Part shown: in pieces, positions 34,834-45,361 of the stretch
Layout: every line of letters begins with the position of its first letter
Position numbering within the stretch: position 1 is the first letter of the stretch
Assembly: GCA_964564635.1 (NCBI GenBank)
Contig: CAZMAR010000003.1
Location: forward strand, 62,001 to 126,000
Direction of reading: 5' to 3'
DNA: 64,000 nt
Origin: Tepidaquicella sp964564635
Lineage (GTDB): Bacteria; Bacteroidota; Ignavibacteria; Tepidaquicellales; Tepidaquicellaceae
The notes under the pieces: generated by a model
Databases searched by the model: none
What the model was told of the DNA's origin: nothing
What the model saw: only the letters and a program-made list of their open reading frames with translations
Program-made: the position numbers and the translations under genes

Positions 34834-34873
34834 TTTTATTATTCTAAAATTTTTAATTTAATAATTATTTACA

Positions 34874-34945
34874 GCCCCGTTAGGCTAATGGATAAACCGG
34901 CAGATTCCGGTTCTGTCTTTAGAGGTTCGAATCCTCTACGGGGCA
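34874..34945 (+). tRNA. tRNA-Arg (anticodon CCG)
   Basis: This 72-nt cloverleaf has acceptor GCCCCGT/ACGGGGC, anticodon stem GCAGA/TCTGT with loop TTCCGGT (anticodon CCG), and T-arm AGAGGTTCGAATCCTCT. The discriminator is A and no CCA is encoded. It differs at only four positions from the tRNA-Arg at 55448. Confidence 0.93.
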
Positions 34946-34963
34946 CAAACTAAAAAAAATAAT

Positions 34964-35458
34964 ATGGCAATAAACGAAACATTCATCTCCGAAATAAAGG
35001 AAGAATCAAAATCTACAAAAAGAATGCTGGAACTTATTCCAGAGGAGCACTTGATGTGGAAACCACATGAAAAATCTATGACACTTGGTCGACTTGCTAC
35101 TCATATTGCTGAACTTACCGGTTGGATATCGGCTATTATGGATTATGAAGAACTTGATTTCGGGAAGGTTAATTATAAACCACCTGAAATAAAAAGCAAT
35201 TCCGATATTATGAAAATTTTTTCTGATAACCTTAATAAAGCAATAGAGACATTAGAAAAAGCAACTGACACTGACTTTATGAAAAATTGGACTCTTAGAA
35301 ATAATGAAACAATTTATTTTACATTGCCCAAAATAGTTTGCCTGCGTTCATTCTGCCTAAATCATATATATCATCATAGAGGTCAGCTCACAGTGTATTT
35401 CAGATTACTCAACATTCCAGTTCCAGGTTCTTACGGTCCCACTGCCGATGAAGCATAG
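34964..35458 (+). CDS. DinB-family putative metal-dependent protein
   Basis: This 164-residue four-helix-bundle protein belongs to the DinB/YfiT superfamily. The three metal-ligand His are in place: His47 (LATHIAELTGW), His134 and His138 (LNHIYHHRGQLTVYFRLL). The end PVPGSYGPTADE is typical. Many members are thiol S-transferases, but the reaction of this one is unknown. It follows tRNA-Arg closely on the same strand. Confidence 0.88.
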   Translation: MAINETFISEIKEESKSTKRMLELIPEEHLMWKPHEKSMTLGRLATHIAELTGWISAIMDYEELDFGKVNYKPPEIKSNSDIMKIFSDNLNKAIETLEKATDTDFMKNWTLRNNETIYFTLPKIVCLRSFCLNHIYHHRGQLTVYFRLLNIPVPGSYGPTADEA

Positions 35459-35654
35459 ATTTATTTTAAATCTCAGTTATAAAGATTGAATAAATTATAA
35501 ATTGGAATATTAATATATAGTTACTGATATGTAATTAAAAGAAATTCCCCAGAGAGAGTTAACCATTCATCAGAAAGTCCTATATATACACTTGTATCAA
35601 ATATTATATTGTATTTATAATTATTTTTTGTTATCATAAAAATATAACTTATCT

Positions 35655-38090
35655 ATGCTGAGAATTATATTATATATAACCTTATTTTCTATTTCTGTCT
35701 TTGGACAGGAAATATATAATATAAAAAATGCTCTTGAAAATGTAAGTCAGGAAATAAAAAGTAGAAATTCATACAATCGTGAAAAATGGTTCTATGAACA
35801 GAGAATCTATCCACTTGGTTTCATTCCGCAAAATGCATACATAAGGGCATACGAAAAAAAACTTGAAATGAGATTTAATAAAGGATTTCAATATAATTAT
35901 TATAATTGGGTAAACATAGGACCCACACCAGGTTATAATCAGTATTACGGCGATGTATCTTCAAGAATACTTTCAGTTAAATATGACCCAACAAATCCAC
36001 AAGTAATTTATTTGGGCGCTGCTTATGGCGGTGTATGGAAATCGACAAATGGAGGTCAAAGCTGGGTTCCTAAAACGGATTTTGAAATATCGCTTTCTTC
36101 GGGAGCTCTTGCTATTGATCCCACAAATACAAATATAATATACTATGGAACTGGTGAAGCTACTTACTCTGGAGTATCCTATTTTGGGAGAGGACTACTT
36201 AAATCTACAGATGGGGGTGAAACCTGGCTTAACTATAGAGCAGGACTTCCTGATATGACTTATTTTTCAAGATTAGTCATAGTTCCAAATAAGCCGAATA
36301 TTTTATTTGCTGCTCTTGGAATTTCTGGCTTATATAAGAGTACCAATTCAGGAGAATCCTGGTTTCAGGTAATTTCCGGAAGATGCGATGACATTGTTTT
36401 CTCACCTGATGGTAGTAAAGCATATATAATAGGACTGGGGTGTGGTTACAGAATTTCTACAGACGGAGGTGAAACTTTTATTACTTACAATGTATTCACT
36501 CTCGGTTCAAGAAACCATATAGCAATTTGTAAATCCTATCCCGATATATTATATGCATCTTTATATGTTGGTAGTGATGTTTATGTTTACAAATCAACTA
36601 ATGGAGGATATAATTACTCATTACTTCCGAATACTTTTACAGGAACAAATCAAGCATGGTATGATTTTTATATCCATGTAAATCCATTTGACCCAAACTA
36701 TGCTTATGTTGGATTAATTGACTTATGGAGAACTACTAATGGAAGAGATTTTTATAAAATTACAAATACATCTGCAGGACCAGTCCATGTAGATCATCAT
36801 AATATGGAATTTCATCCTACTGACCCAAATAAATTAATAGCAGCAACAGATGGCGGATTATACTACTCAACCAATAGAGGAACAAATTGGATTAATATAA
36901 ATACAAATCAGACACTAACACAATTTTACAGGATTGCATCCGACCCTGAAAATTCCGCTCACATAATTGGCGGAACTCAGGATAATGGAACTCAAAGAAC
37001 AACAGGGGCAGTTAGATGGAATGTAGTTTTCGGTGGTGATGGTGGAGAAGTATGTTTCCACATAAAGAATACTAAAAACATTCTTGCTGAATATCAGTTT
37101 AATGATATTATGCGTTCAGAGGATGGTGGTTTAACATGGGTTAGTTCTACTAATGGGCTAAGCGGGACTGCTGCATGGATTGCTCCAATAATCTGTCATC
37201 CTGACTCTGCTGATATATTTTATACTGCTCGTGGGAGAGTGTTCAAATCATACAATAAAGGTGCTTCCTGGGCTCCTATTTCTTCTGGCACATATGGTAC
37301 TATAGAGGGAATGGCTATTTCCAGATCAAACCCAAAGGTTATTTTCGCTTCTGCAGGTTCGGTTTTATTTAAATCAACTGACGGAGGTTATAATTTTAAA
37401 AATGTTAGCACAAATCTCCCGGACAGAGTTATTACCAGCATAAGTATTCACCCAGATTCTTCCAATTTAGTTCTTCTAACTTATAGCGGTTTTAACACAG
37501 GACATATATTTAGAACTTCGAATGGTGGTGATAACTGGGTAGATATTTCCTCTGATTTACCAAACATTCCGGTAAATGACGGAATGTTTTACTATCCGGG
37601 GTATTCAACAAGTGTATACCTTGTTGCAACCGATATTGGAGTGTTTATTTCCGACAATTATGGTAGTAATTGGGTAGAATTAGCAGAGGGCTTACCGAAT
37701 ACAGTTTCAATTCATTTAGATTACAATCCTTCCTCAAAAAAAATCAGGGTAGGTACACACGGAAGAGGTGTATGGGAATTTAACGGGAATATAATTGGTA
37801 TTATTAATCAAAAATTGTCTGTAACTGGCGAATATGAATTACAACAAAACTACCCGAATCCCTTTAATGAAGAAACAATAATCAATTTCAGTATTAAAGA
37901 AAATCAATTTGTTCGTCTTACTATTTTTGATATACTCGGTAGAGAAATTTATAATGTTATTAATAAGGAATTACAAGCAGGAGAATACAGAGTTAGTTTC
38001 AATGGTAAAGGTTTAAAAAGCGGAGTATATTTTTACAGAATTCAAACTGAAAAATTTTCATCAACACGACAAATGATTTTATTAAAATAA
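35655..38090 (+). CDS. Secreted beta-propeller (BNR/VPS10-like) protein with T9SS sorting domain
   Basis: This 811-residue exported protein has a signal peptide at about 1-17 (ending VFGQ). At least eight Asp-box repeats are visible (KSTNGGQSWVPK, KSTDGGETWLNY, KSTNSGESWFQV, ISTDGGETF, YSTNRGTNW, RSEDGGLTWVSS, RTSNGGDNWVD), as in sortilin/VPS10-type or xyloglucanase-like ten-bladed propellers. Residues about 725-811 form a type IX sorting domain (QQNYPNPFNEET, IFDILGREIYNVI, KSGVYFYRI). No catalytic residues can be assigned. Cell-surface binding or adhesion, or polysaccharide action, are possible. Confidence 0.83.
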   Translation: MLRIILYITLFSISVFGQEIYNIKNALENVSQEIKSRNSYNREKWFYEQRIYPLGFIPQNAYIRAYEKKLEMRFNKGFQYNYYNWVNIGPTPGYNQYYGDVSSRILSVKYDPTNPQVIYLGAAYGGVWKSTNGGQSWVPKTDFEISLSSGALAIDPTNTNIIYYGTGEATYSGVSYFGRGLLKSTDGGETWLNYRAGLPDMTYFSRLVIVPNKPNILFAALGISGLYKSTNSGESWFQVISGRCDDIVFSPDGSKAYIIGLGCGYRISTDGGETFITYNVFTLGSRNHIAICKSYPDILYASLYVGSDVYVYKSTNGGYNYSLLPNTFTGTNQAWYDFYIHVNPFDPNYAYVGLIDLWRTTNGRDFYKITNTSAGPVHVDHHNMEFHPTDPNKLIAATDGGLYYSTNRGTNWININTNQTLTQFYRIASDPENSAHIIGGTQDNGTQRTTGAVRWNVVFGGDGGEVCFHIKNTKNILAEYQFNDIMRSEDGGLTWVSSTNGLSGTAAWIAPIICHPDSADIFYTARGRVFKSYNKGASWAPISSGTYGTIEGMAISRSNPKVIFASAGSVLFKSTDGGYNFKNVSTNLPDRVITSISIHPDSSNLVLLTYSGFNTGHIFRTSNGGDNWVDISSDLPNIPVNDGMFYYPGYSTSVYLVATDIGVFISDNYGSNWVELAEGLPNTVSIHLDYNPSSKKIRVGTHGRGVWEFNGNIIGIINQKLSVTGEYELQQNYPNPFNEETIINFSIKENQFVRLTIFDILGREIYNVINKELQAGEYRVSFNGKGLKSGVYFYRIQTEKFSSTRQMILLK

Positions 38091-38186
38091 ATTTTGTATT
38101 TACATTTATATTATTTATTTTAATTTTTGTAATGAAATTTGCTACAGGGAACCTGCAAATAAGAAAAATAACAATATAGATTAAAA

Positions 38187-40895
38187 ATGTCAGAAAAAAG
38201 CAACATCTTCTTTTACAAAAATGTATTAGAAAACATACCTCTGGGTTTAATGATTTTTGATTTCAATAGCAAAAAAATAATTGAAGCAAATCAGACCAGC
38301 AAAGAATTACTTGGTTATTCAGAAAATGAATTAAAAGATTTAACTTTATACGATATAGAAAAGGGTGATAGGAAAGAACTTGATGAACTAATTAATAAAT
38401 TAGAAGAAAATTATTCTTTTGATAAAGAAACAATATTAATAAAAAAAGATAAATCTGAATATTTAGTTTCTGCTAAAATATTTATATCAGAACATCTGGA
38501 GAATAAAGTAATCGTATATTTTCTTGAAGAATATTCCAGAAAAAGAAGTTTATTGAAGCACCTTCCATATATAGATGATTTACCTGAAATGATTTTAGAA
38601 AATTTACCAATTGCTTTTTATACCAGTGAATCACCATCACTATCAGATGCAACCTGGATAAGTGACAATATAAGAAAAATTACTGGTTATGATAAGGAGC
38701 AGTTTATAAAAATTCCAAAGTTTTGGGAATCTAACTTACATCCAGATGAAAGAGAAAATATAAAAAAATTGTACAGGGCAGGTTTGAAGCAACCGTATAA
38801 TGAAATTACTTACAGATTCAAAACAGCAAGTGGTAATTATATATGGCTATCCGACCGATATTTAGTAAAGGAAATAGATAAAGAAGGAAGAAAAATTATC
38901 GTTGGAGCTGTGCTTGATATTTCAATGGAAAAGATTGCAGAAATTGCTCTTAAAGAAAGTGAATCCAAATTTCAAACATTAGTAAAAAATTTACCCGGTG
39001 TTGTCTATCGCTGTGAAATTGACTATCCCTGGCAAATGTTTTTTATAAGCCCTGAAATTGAAAATCTATGCGGAATTAAACCAGAAGAATTTATAAATGG
39101 AACTGTTAAATATGCAGATATAATATTACCCGAGGATATTGATTATGTTATTAAAGAAGTGAAAAAAGGTATAGAGGAAAAACATTCCTTTAAACTGGAA
39201 TATAGAGTAAAAAATAAAAATGGTTCTATACATTATATTTATGAAAAAGGAAGAGCATTATATGACAAAAATGGTACACCTCTTTTTTTGGACGGGGTTA
39301 TTATAGATATTACCGAATCTAAATTGATGGAAATTAAATTAAAAGAAAAAGAAGAAAAGTTAAGTAATCTAATTGAAAATATGCAGGAAGGATATTACAG
39401 GAGTACCCCCGACGGTCATTTCCTTGAAGTCAATAATGCTTTGGTAAAAATACTTGGTTATAGTTCTAAAGAAGAATTAATGAAAGTATATATACCTCTT
39501 GATTTATATTTTGACCCATCAGAGAGAGAAGATGCTGAGAAAGAAAATATCAACTTTATTCCGAATCTTGAAGTTTATAGATTAAAAAAGAAAGACGGAA
39601 CTGAAGTATGGATTGAAGAACACGCAAGATATATACGGGATGAAAATGGAAATATATTGTATCATGAAGGAATTTGTAGAGATGTAACAGAAAGAATAAT
39701 AGCAGAAAGAGAATTAAGAAAAGCAAAAGAGAAAGCAGAAGAAGCAAGCAGGGTAAAGACAAACTTTTTGGCGAATATGAGCCATGAATTAAGAACTCCT
39801 CTTGTTGGCATTCTTGGGTTTTCTGAAATTCTATCAAAGGAATCTGATAATCCTGAGGTAAGGCAGTTTGCTGAATACATTCACAACTCTGGTATGAGAT
39901 TATTGGAAACAGTGAATCTAATTCTGGACATTTCTAAAATAGAATCTGATAAACTTTATGTAAGTTTAAAAAGAAGTGATGTATTACCCCTCATTGATGA
40001 AATAGTAAATCTATTTTCCATTGCAGCAAAGAATAAAAATCTTTATTTAAAGAAAGAGACAAGACTTAAATCCCTCTTTATAAAATATGATGAAATATTG
40101 CTAAGGAGTGCAATATCAAACCTTGTAAACAATGCAATAAAATTTACTGAAAAAGGTGGGGTTATAATAAGCGCAGATGTTGAAGAAAAAGATGGTAATA
40201 AATACGCCTTAATAAAAGTAATTGATACAGGAATTGGTATTCCAAAAGAAAGTAAGAATCTCATCTTTGAAGAATTCAGGCAAGTAAGCGAGGGACCAAG
40301 TAGAGGTTTTGAAGGTAGCGGATTAGGATTAACAATCACGAAAAGGTTTGTTGAAAAAATGAATGGTACAGTTGAAGTAGAAAGTGAGTTGGGGAAAGGT
40401 TCCATTTTCACTTTAAGATTCCCATATACAGGAAAAGTTCAGTTTATTGAAAAACTTGTTGAAGAAGAAAAGGAAGAAGTCGTTTATGAGGTAGAAGCAG
40501 TACAGAAAGGGAAACAATTACCAACTATACTTCTTGTTGAGGATGATGATGCAAGCATACAGATTGTTAAAGAATATTTAAAAGATATGTGTAATGTTGA
40601 TGTTGCATTAAGAGCAGAAAGTTGTCTTGAAAAAATTAAACATTACAAATATCCAATGATATTAATGGATATAAATCTTGGCAGAGGTATGAATGGCTCT
40701 GAAGCAACAAAGATAATCAGGAAAATGCCTGAATATAAGGATATTCCTATAATAGCAATAACAGCCTTTGCAATGGTAGGAGATAGAGAGGAATTCATTG
40801 AAGCTGGTTGCACGGATTATATATCAAAACCTTTTACAAAAAAGGTATTCAATAAATTAATAAAAGAATATCTCGATAAAATTCAGAATACTTAA
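38187..40895 (+). CDS. Soluble hybrid histidine kinase with four PAS domains and a receiver
   Basis: This 902-residue signalling protein has no membrane segment. PAS-type domains are at about 8-120, 140-255, 258-385 and 390-510 (repeated conserved PAC endings such as VIIDITESKLME and ICRDVTERIIAE). HisKA contains NMSHELRTPLVG with phospho-acceptor His533. The ATPase domain carries NAIKFTEKGG, VIDTGIGIPKES and GSGLGLTITKRF. The receiver at about 780-895 has LLVEDDDASI and phospho-acceptor Asp828 in ILMDINLG. The ligand and output are unknown. No response regulator with a DNA-binding output is next to it. Confidence 0.92.
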   Translation: MSEKSNIFFYKNVLENIPLGLMIFDFNSKKIIEANQTSKELLGYSENELKDLTLYDIEKGDRKELDELINKLEENYSFDKETILIKKDKSEYLVSAKIFISEHLENKVIVYFLEEYSRKRSLLKHLPYIDDLPEMILENLPIAFYTSESPSLSDATWISDNIRKITGYDKEQFIKIPKFWESNLHPDERENIKKLYRAGLKQPYNEITYRFKTASGNYIWLSDRYLVKEIDKEGRKIIVGAVLDISMEKIAEIALKESESKFQTLVKNLPGVVYRCEIDYPWQMFFISPEIENLCGIKPEEFINGTVKYADIILPEDIDYVIKEVKKGIEEKHSFKLEYRVKNKNGSIHYIYEKGRALYDKNGTPLFLDGVIIDITESKLMEIKLKEKEEKLSNLIENMQEGYYRSTPDGHFLEVNNALVKILGYSSKEELMKVYIPLDLYFDPSEREDAEKENINFIPNLEVYRLKKKDGTEVWIEEHARYIRDENGNILYHEGICRDVTERIIAERELRKAKEKAEEASRVKTNFLANMSHELRTPLVGILGFSEILSKESDNPEVRQFAEYIHNSGMRLLETVNLILDISKIESDKLYVSLKRSDVLPLIDEIVNLFSIAAKNKNLYLKKETRLKSLFIKYDEILLRSAISNLVNNAIKFTEKGGVIISADVEEKDGNKYALIKVIDTGIGIPKESKNLIFEEFRQVSEGPSRGFEGSGLGLTITKRFVEKMNGTVEVESELGKGSIFTLRFPYTGKVQFIEKLVEEEKEEVVYEVEAVQKGKQLPTILLVEDDDASIQIVKEYLKDMCNVDVALRAESCLEKIKHYKYPMILMDINLGRGMNGSEATKIIRKMPEYKDIPIIAITAFAMVGDREEFIEAGCTDYISKPFTKKVFNKLIKEYLDKIQNT

Positions 40896-40943
40896 ATTAA
40901 ATCTATATAAAAAATTTAGTTATAAAACTTTTTAAAAAATTAT

Positions 40944-43844
40944 TTAACATCCAAATATCTCTTTCAGAGTTAGCTCTTTAAACTCGCCGAATTTCTTAAG
41001 TAAATCAAAATCAAGTTTATTTTTATCACCTATAACAAGATATGTGTATTTATTTCCTTTATAATATTCATCGTGAAACTTCTTTAAATCCGATAGTGTC
41101 ATTTTCGGAACCTCTTCATAAACCATTTTTCTGATATCATAATCAATTCCATATCTTAAATTAGTAAGATAATTTCTAATAATATCAAATCTAAGTATTC
41201 TCTCAGATTGAATTTGCTTTATTATACCGTCTTTTGCAGAATTGAAAGAAATTTCCGATTGTGGAAGGTTATTTAATAAACCATTAAATCCATCCAATGC
41301 TTCACCAAGTTTATCAGATTGAGTCCCAATATATGAAATAATGTAATATGCTTTTCCTTTTTCCCTTGGTGTTGAAAAATTAGAATACACTGAATATGCA
41401 AGAGCTTTTGCCTCTCTCAATTCCTGAAAAACGATAGAAGACATTCCAGAACCAAAATACTCATTAAACAATCTTATAACAGGAGTAAGAGCAGGGTTAT
41501 AATTACTACTTTTATTAATCATCATAATTTCAACCTGTTGCATTTTATAATTTACATAAAAAACTTTTGCTTCTGTTTCAAGTTCAGGAAAGTTTTTCTC
41601 TGGTGGAGGATCGAGAGGAATAATCTTTTCAGAATAATATGGTTGAATAATGGAATAAAACTGCTGACTATTATAAGGTCCATAATAAGCAATTTTATGC
41701 TGAATATTAGTTATACTTCTTAGTAAAGCAATTATATCTTCTCCTTTCAAGGACTGTAATTCTTCAGTTGTTAATATATTCGTAAAAGGTGACTCTGCAC
41801 CATATTTTCCGTAATTCAAAAGAGCCTGCCTTAAAATAATGTTCTTTGAAAGTTTTGCATTTTCTCTTTCCTTTAGTTCATCAGAAATTAAATTTTTTAA
41901 TGCAACATCATCCGCTATACAATTATTAAGTAAATGATAAAGTAAAGCAAGTGCTTTATCAAGATTTTTATTTAATCCACTTATCTTTATTTCGCTCCTA
42001 TCAATAGAAGCATTCGCAGTAAATGAACAACCAATCTTATAAAACTCCACACTTAATTCACTTGCTTTATATTTATCGGTTCCAATTAAAGATAAATATT
42101 TCATTGCAAGTCCTAACTTCTTATTATGATTTGTCCCCATATCGTAAATTAATGCAAAATCAAACAAATCATTTTCATCATTTTTCAAATGATAAATTTT
42201 ATTTTTTGTTTGAATGTTTAATTCAGTAATTTTTTCCTTATAATTAACGAATTCCGGTTCTAAATCTGAGACAGGGGTTTTCACAATATTTTTCAAGAAC
42301 TCCGATTCTGATTCTCTATTCACCTGAACTGGAGTAATTTCTGGTTTTACAATTTTCTGAACAGTTTTATCTTCACCTGTTTTTTTATATACAGCAACAT
42401 AATTATTCCCGAAATATTTATTTGCAACATCTATTATATCCTGTTTGGAAATTTTTGAATACAAATCCAATTTTTTATAATACTTTTCCCATGGAATATC
42501 CTGAGTGAAAGAATTTACATATTCTCCAACTATGCTATTGTTATCCTGCAGTTTTTTAAGCACATCAAGTTTGAAGTTGTTTATTACTGCCTCGGGGTAC
42601 CAGTCTGCGAACTCTCCTTTTTTAATCAGTTCTATCTGTGAAAGGAGCAAAGTTCTTAATTCATCCAGACTTTGTCCTTCTCTTGGAGAAGCATTCATAA
42701 ACAGAATTGAATAATCTTTCATATCATATATATATGCCGAAGCACGCAGGACTTTTTGCTGTAAAACTAAGTTTAAATCAATCAAGCCGGCAGTACCGTT
42801 ATAAAGCACATTGCTTAACATCTCAAGTTTTTCAAAATCTTCTGAATTCACTCCCGGTAGACGAAATCCTAAAAACATAAATTCCTGTTCAGGGCTATAT
42901 ACCTCTTTTATAATCGGTTCAGCAATTGGCTCTTCAACAGGTGGAATAAACTCAGGTACAGGTTTTGATTTTAATGTGCCAAACTTTTCATCAATAATCT
43001 TTATTGCTTCATCAGGATTTATATCTCCTGCTAAAATTATTGCCATATTGTTAGGAACATAATAAGTATTGTAATATTCAATAACTTTTTTAATTGATGG
43101 ATTTTTCAAATGTTCTACAGTTCCTATTGTTGTTTGAGTTCCATATGTATGCTTGTTAAACAATCCGGACATCAAAGCCTCATAAGCTTTATAAAAACCA
43201 TTGTCAAGACTTCTGTTCTTTTCTTCATAAACTACTTCAAGTTCCGTATGGAACAGCCGCATAATAGGATTGCGGAATCTTTCTGCTTCTATAGTTATCC
43301 ACTTTTCAAATTGATTTGATGGTATTTCATTTGTATAGACAGTTTGCTCAACTGATGTATATGCATTTGTTCCTTTTGCACCGATAGCGGATAGCATTTT
43401 ATCATATTCATTTGGAATTGCATACATAGAAGCAAGATAAGAAACACTATCAATTTTTCGATAAACCTGCTTCCTTGCTTCTGGGTCTGTTAAAGAACGA
43501 TATTCCTCATATAAATTAATTATCTCTTCAATTAGCTTGCCTTCAATAGTAAAATCCTTTGTACCAAATTTATCAGTCCCTTTAAAAAGCATATGCTCAA
43601 GATAGTGTGCAAGCCCGGTTGCATCAGAGGGGTCTAATTTACTCCCTGCTTTGACTGCTATTCTGGTAGCTATTCTTGGCTCTGATTTATTCACAGAAAT
43701 ATATACTTTTAAACCGTTATCAAGAGTATATATTCTTGTTTTTAGCGGGTCATCTGGATATGTAATATATTTATATTCTTTCTGGGCAATTGCATTACAG
43801 GCAAAAATTAAAACTACTAAAAAAAACATTGTTATTTCTTTCAT
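40944..43844 (-). CDS. Exported M16-family zinc peptidase, two-domain form
   Basis: This 966-residue protein has a secretion signal (FFLVVLIFACNAIAQ; the Cys could be a lipobox). The first M16 module carries HxxEH in LAHYLEHMLFKGTDKFG, with the second-shell Glu region VVYEEKNRSLDNG. The second, inactive module is in the C-terminal half (YFGSGMSSIVFQELREAKAL). The size and layout match periplasmic insulinase-like proteases that degrade peptides. It is unrelated by position to the M16 pair at 20.5-23.1 kb and is convergent with the histidine kinase gene. Confidence 0.9.
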   Translation of the reverse strand: MKEITMFFLVVLIFACNAIAQKEYKYITYPDDPLKTRIYTLDNGLKVYISVNKSEPRIATRIAVKAGSKLDPSDATGLAHYLEHMLFKGTDKFGTKDFTIEGKLIEEIINLYEEYRSLTDPEARKQVYRKIDSVSYLASMYAIPNEYDKMLSAIGAKGTNAYTSVEQTVYTNEIPSNQFEKWITIEAERFRNPIMRLFHTELEVVYEEKNRSLDNGFYKAYEALMSGLFNKHTYGTQTTIGTVEHLKNPSIKKVIEYYNTYYVPNNMAIILAGDINPDEAIKIIDEKFGTLKSKPVPEFIPPVEEPIAEPIIKEVYSPEQEFMFLGFRLPGVNSEDFEKLEMLSNVLYNGTAGLIDLNLVLQQKVLRASAYIYDMKDYSILFMNASPREGQSLDELRTLLLSQIELIKKGEFADWYPEAVINNFKLDVLKKLQDNNSIVGEYVNSFTQDIPWEKYYKKLDLYSKISKQDIIDVANKYFGNNYVAVYKKTGEDKTVQKIVKPEITPVQVNRESESEFLKNIVKTPVSDLEPEFVNYKEKITELNIQTKNKIYHLKNDENDLFDFALIYDMGTNHNKKLGLAMKYLSLIGTDKYKASELSVEFYKIGCSFTANASIDRSEIKISGLNKNLDKALALLYHLLNNCIADDVALKNLISDELKERENAKLSKNIILRQALLNYGKYGAESPFTNILTTEELQSLKGEDIIALLRSITNIQHKIAYYGPYNSQQFYSIIQPYYSEKIIPLDPPPEKNFPELETEAKVFYVNYKMQQVEIMMINKSSNYNPALTPVIRLFNEYFGSGMSSIVFQELREAKALAYSVYSNFSTPREKGKAYYIISYIGTQSDKLGEALDGFNGLLNNLPQSEISFNSAKDGIIKQIQSERILRFDIIRNYLTNLRYGIDYDIRKMVYEEVPKMTLSDLKKFHDEYYKGNKYTYLVIGDKNKLDFDLLKKFGEFKELTLKEIFGC

Positions 43845-43956
43845 TTTTAATTTATTTTGTTAATTTAGAAAAATAAAATTTCTCTTAAATATGTAAAACA
43901 AATTAATATAATTTAATTAAAAATATTATTAACTTAAATTAAAATTTTTTTCTAAT

Positions 43957-45330
43957 ATGTTTAAGAAAGCTCTTTTTGTTCTAATAGTAATTTTTTCTTT
44001 TAACTCATCTTATTCACAAAATGTAGATTCATTAATAATTAATAAATTTTTTTCAGAGGCTCTTTCTGATTATAATGCATACGAGAATCTTAGATATTTA
44101 TGCAAATATATTGGAGGTAGAATTTGCGGTTCTACAGAGGCAGACTATGCTGTGGAATGGGTAAAATCAGTACTGGAATCTATGAAACTTGATTCAGTTT
44201 ATTTACAGGAACTAAAAGTAAGAAATTGGAAAAGGGGAGAAAAAGAATACGGTTGTATAATCTCCGATTTATTTGGAAAAACAGAAGTAAACATTTCCGC
44301 TCTCGGAGGTGCAGTCGGAACTGGAATGATGGGACTTAAAAGTAAAGTACTGGAAGTAAAATCATTTGAAGAATTGTCATCTCTTGGGAAGGAAAATGTA
44401 GCAGGGAAAATCATTTTTTTTAATCAGCTACTAAATTCTTCCTATCTATCAACATTCAGGGCTTATGGCGAAGTTGCAAAGTACAGAGTTTCAGGTGCGA
44501 TTAATGCAGCCAAACTTGGCGCGGTGGGAGTTATTGTAAGGTCATTAACATTATCAAATGATTATTTCCCTCACACTGGTATAATGTTTTATAACGACAC
44601 TATAAAAAAAATTCCCGCTATATCATTATGTACAAACGATGCAGATTTATTATCCAAATATTTAAGTATAGACAGTGAGCTTGAATTTTACTTTAGAACT
44701 ACCTGTTACGAAGACTCAGAAAAGGTTTCCTATAATGTAATTGGAGAGCTAAAAGGAAATAAATATCCCGATAAAATTATTTTGATTGGTGCGCACCTGG
44801 ACTCCTGGGACACAGGAGAAGGGGCTCACGATGACGGGGCTGGAATTGTTCAATGTATTGAAGTACTCAGATTGTTCAAGAAGTTAAACATAACTCCAAA
44901 TCATACAATTAGATTCACTGCTTTTATGGATGAAGAAGTTGCTCAAAGAGGTGGAAGGAAGTACCTGGAACTTGCAAAACTCAAAAGTGAATCTCATTTA
45001 GTTGCAATTGAAAGCGATGCAGGAGGAACAACTCCAATTGGGTTTTCAGTCTACGCTGGTGATTCAATTTTTAATAAAATAAAAAACTGGTCTGATTTTT
45101 TCTTTCAGTATGGATTATATCTTGTTGTTAAAGGTGGGGGTGGTGTTGATATTTCTTTTTTAAAAGAACTCAATGTGCCTTTAATCGGGCTTATCACTGA
45201 TTCACAAAGATACTTTGATTACCATCACTCCCCGAATGATAAGTTTGAAAATGTAAACAAAAGAGAATTGCAACTCGGCAGTGCATCACTTGCAATGCTT
45301 GTATATTTAATTGATAAATATGGCTGGTAA
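43957..45330 (+). CDS. Exported M28-family aminopeptidase/carboxypeptidase Q-like
   Basis: This 457-residue protein has a signal peptide (about 1-21). A PA-like insert is at about 130-240 (NVAGKIIFFNQ, AAKLGAVGVIVRSL). The zinc ligands of M28 enzymes can be placed at His280 (GAHLDSWDTGEGA), Asp292 (HDDGAG), Glu326/Glu327 (FMDEEVAQRGG), Asp354 (ESDAGG) and a His in DYHHSPNDKFE near the end. It probably removes amino-acid residues from extracytoplasmic peptides. It is divergent from the M16 gene. Confidence 0.9.
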   Translation: MFKKALFVLIVIFSFNSSYSQNVDSLIINKFFSEALSDYNAYENLRYLCKYIGGRICGSTEADYAVEWVKSVLESMKLDSVYLQELKVRNWKRGEKEYGCIISDLFGKTEVNISALGGAVGTGMMGLKSKVLEVKSFEELSSLGKENVAGKIIFFNQLLNSSYLSTFRAYGEVAKYRVSGAINAAKLGAVGVIVRSLTLSNDYFPHTGIMFYNDTIKKIPAISLCTNDADLLSKYLSIDSELEFYFRTTCYEDSEKVSYNVIGELKGNKYPDKIILIGAHLDSWDTGEGAHDDGAGIVQCIEVLRLFKKLNITPNHTIRFTAFMDEEVAQRGGRKYLELAKLKSESHLVAIESDAGGTTPIGFSVYAGDSIFNKIKNWSDFFFQYGLYLVVKGGGGVDISFLKELNVPLIGLITDSQRYFDYHHSPNDKFENVNKRELQLGSASLAMLVYLIDKYGW

Positions 45331-45361
45331 AAAATATTAAGAGCCAATGATACTTAATTCA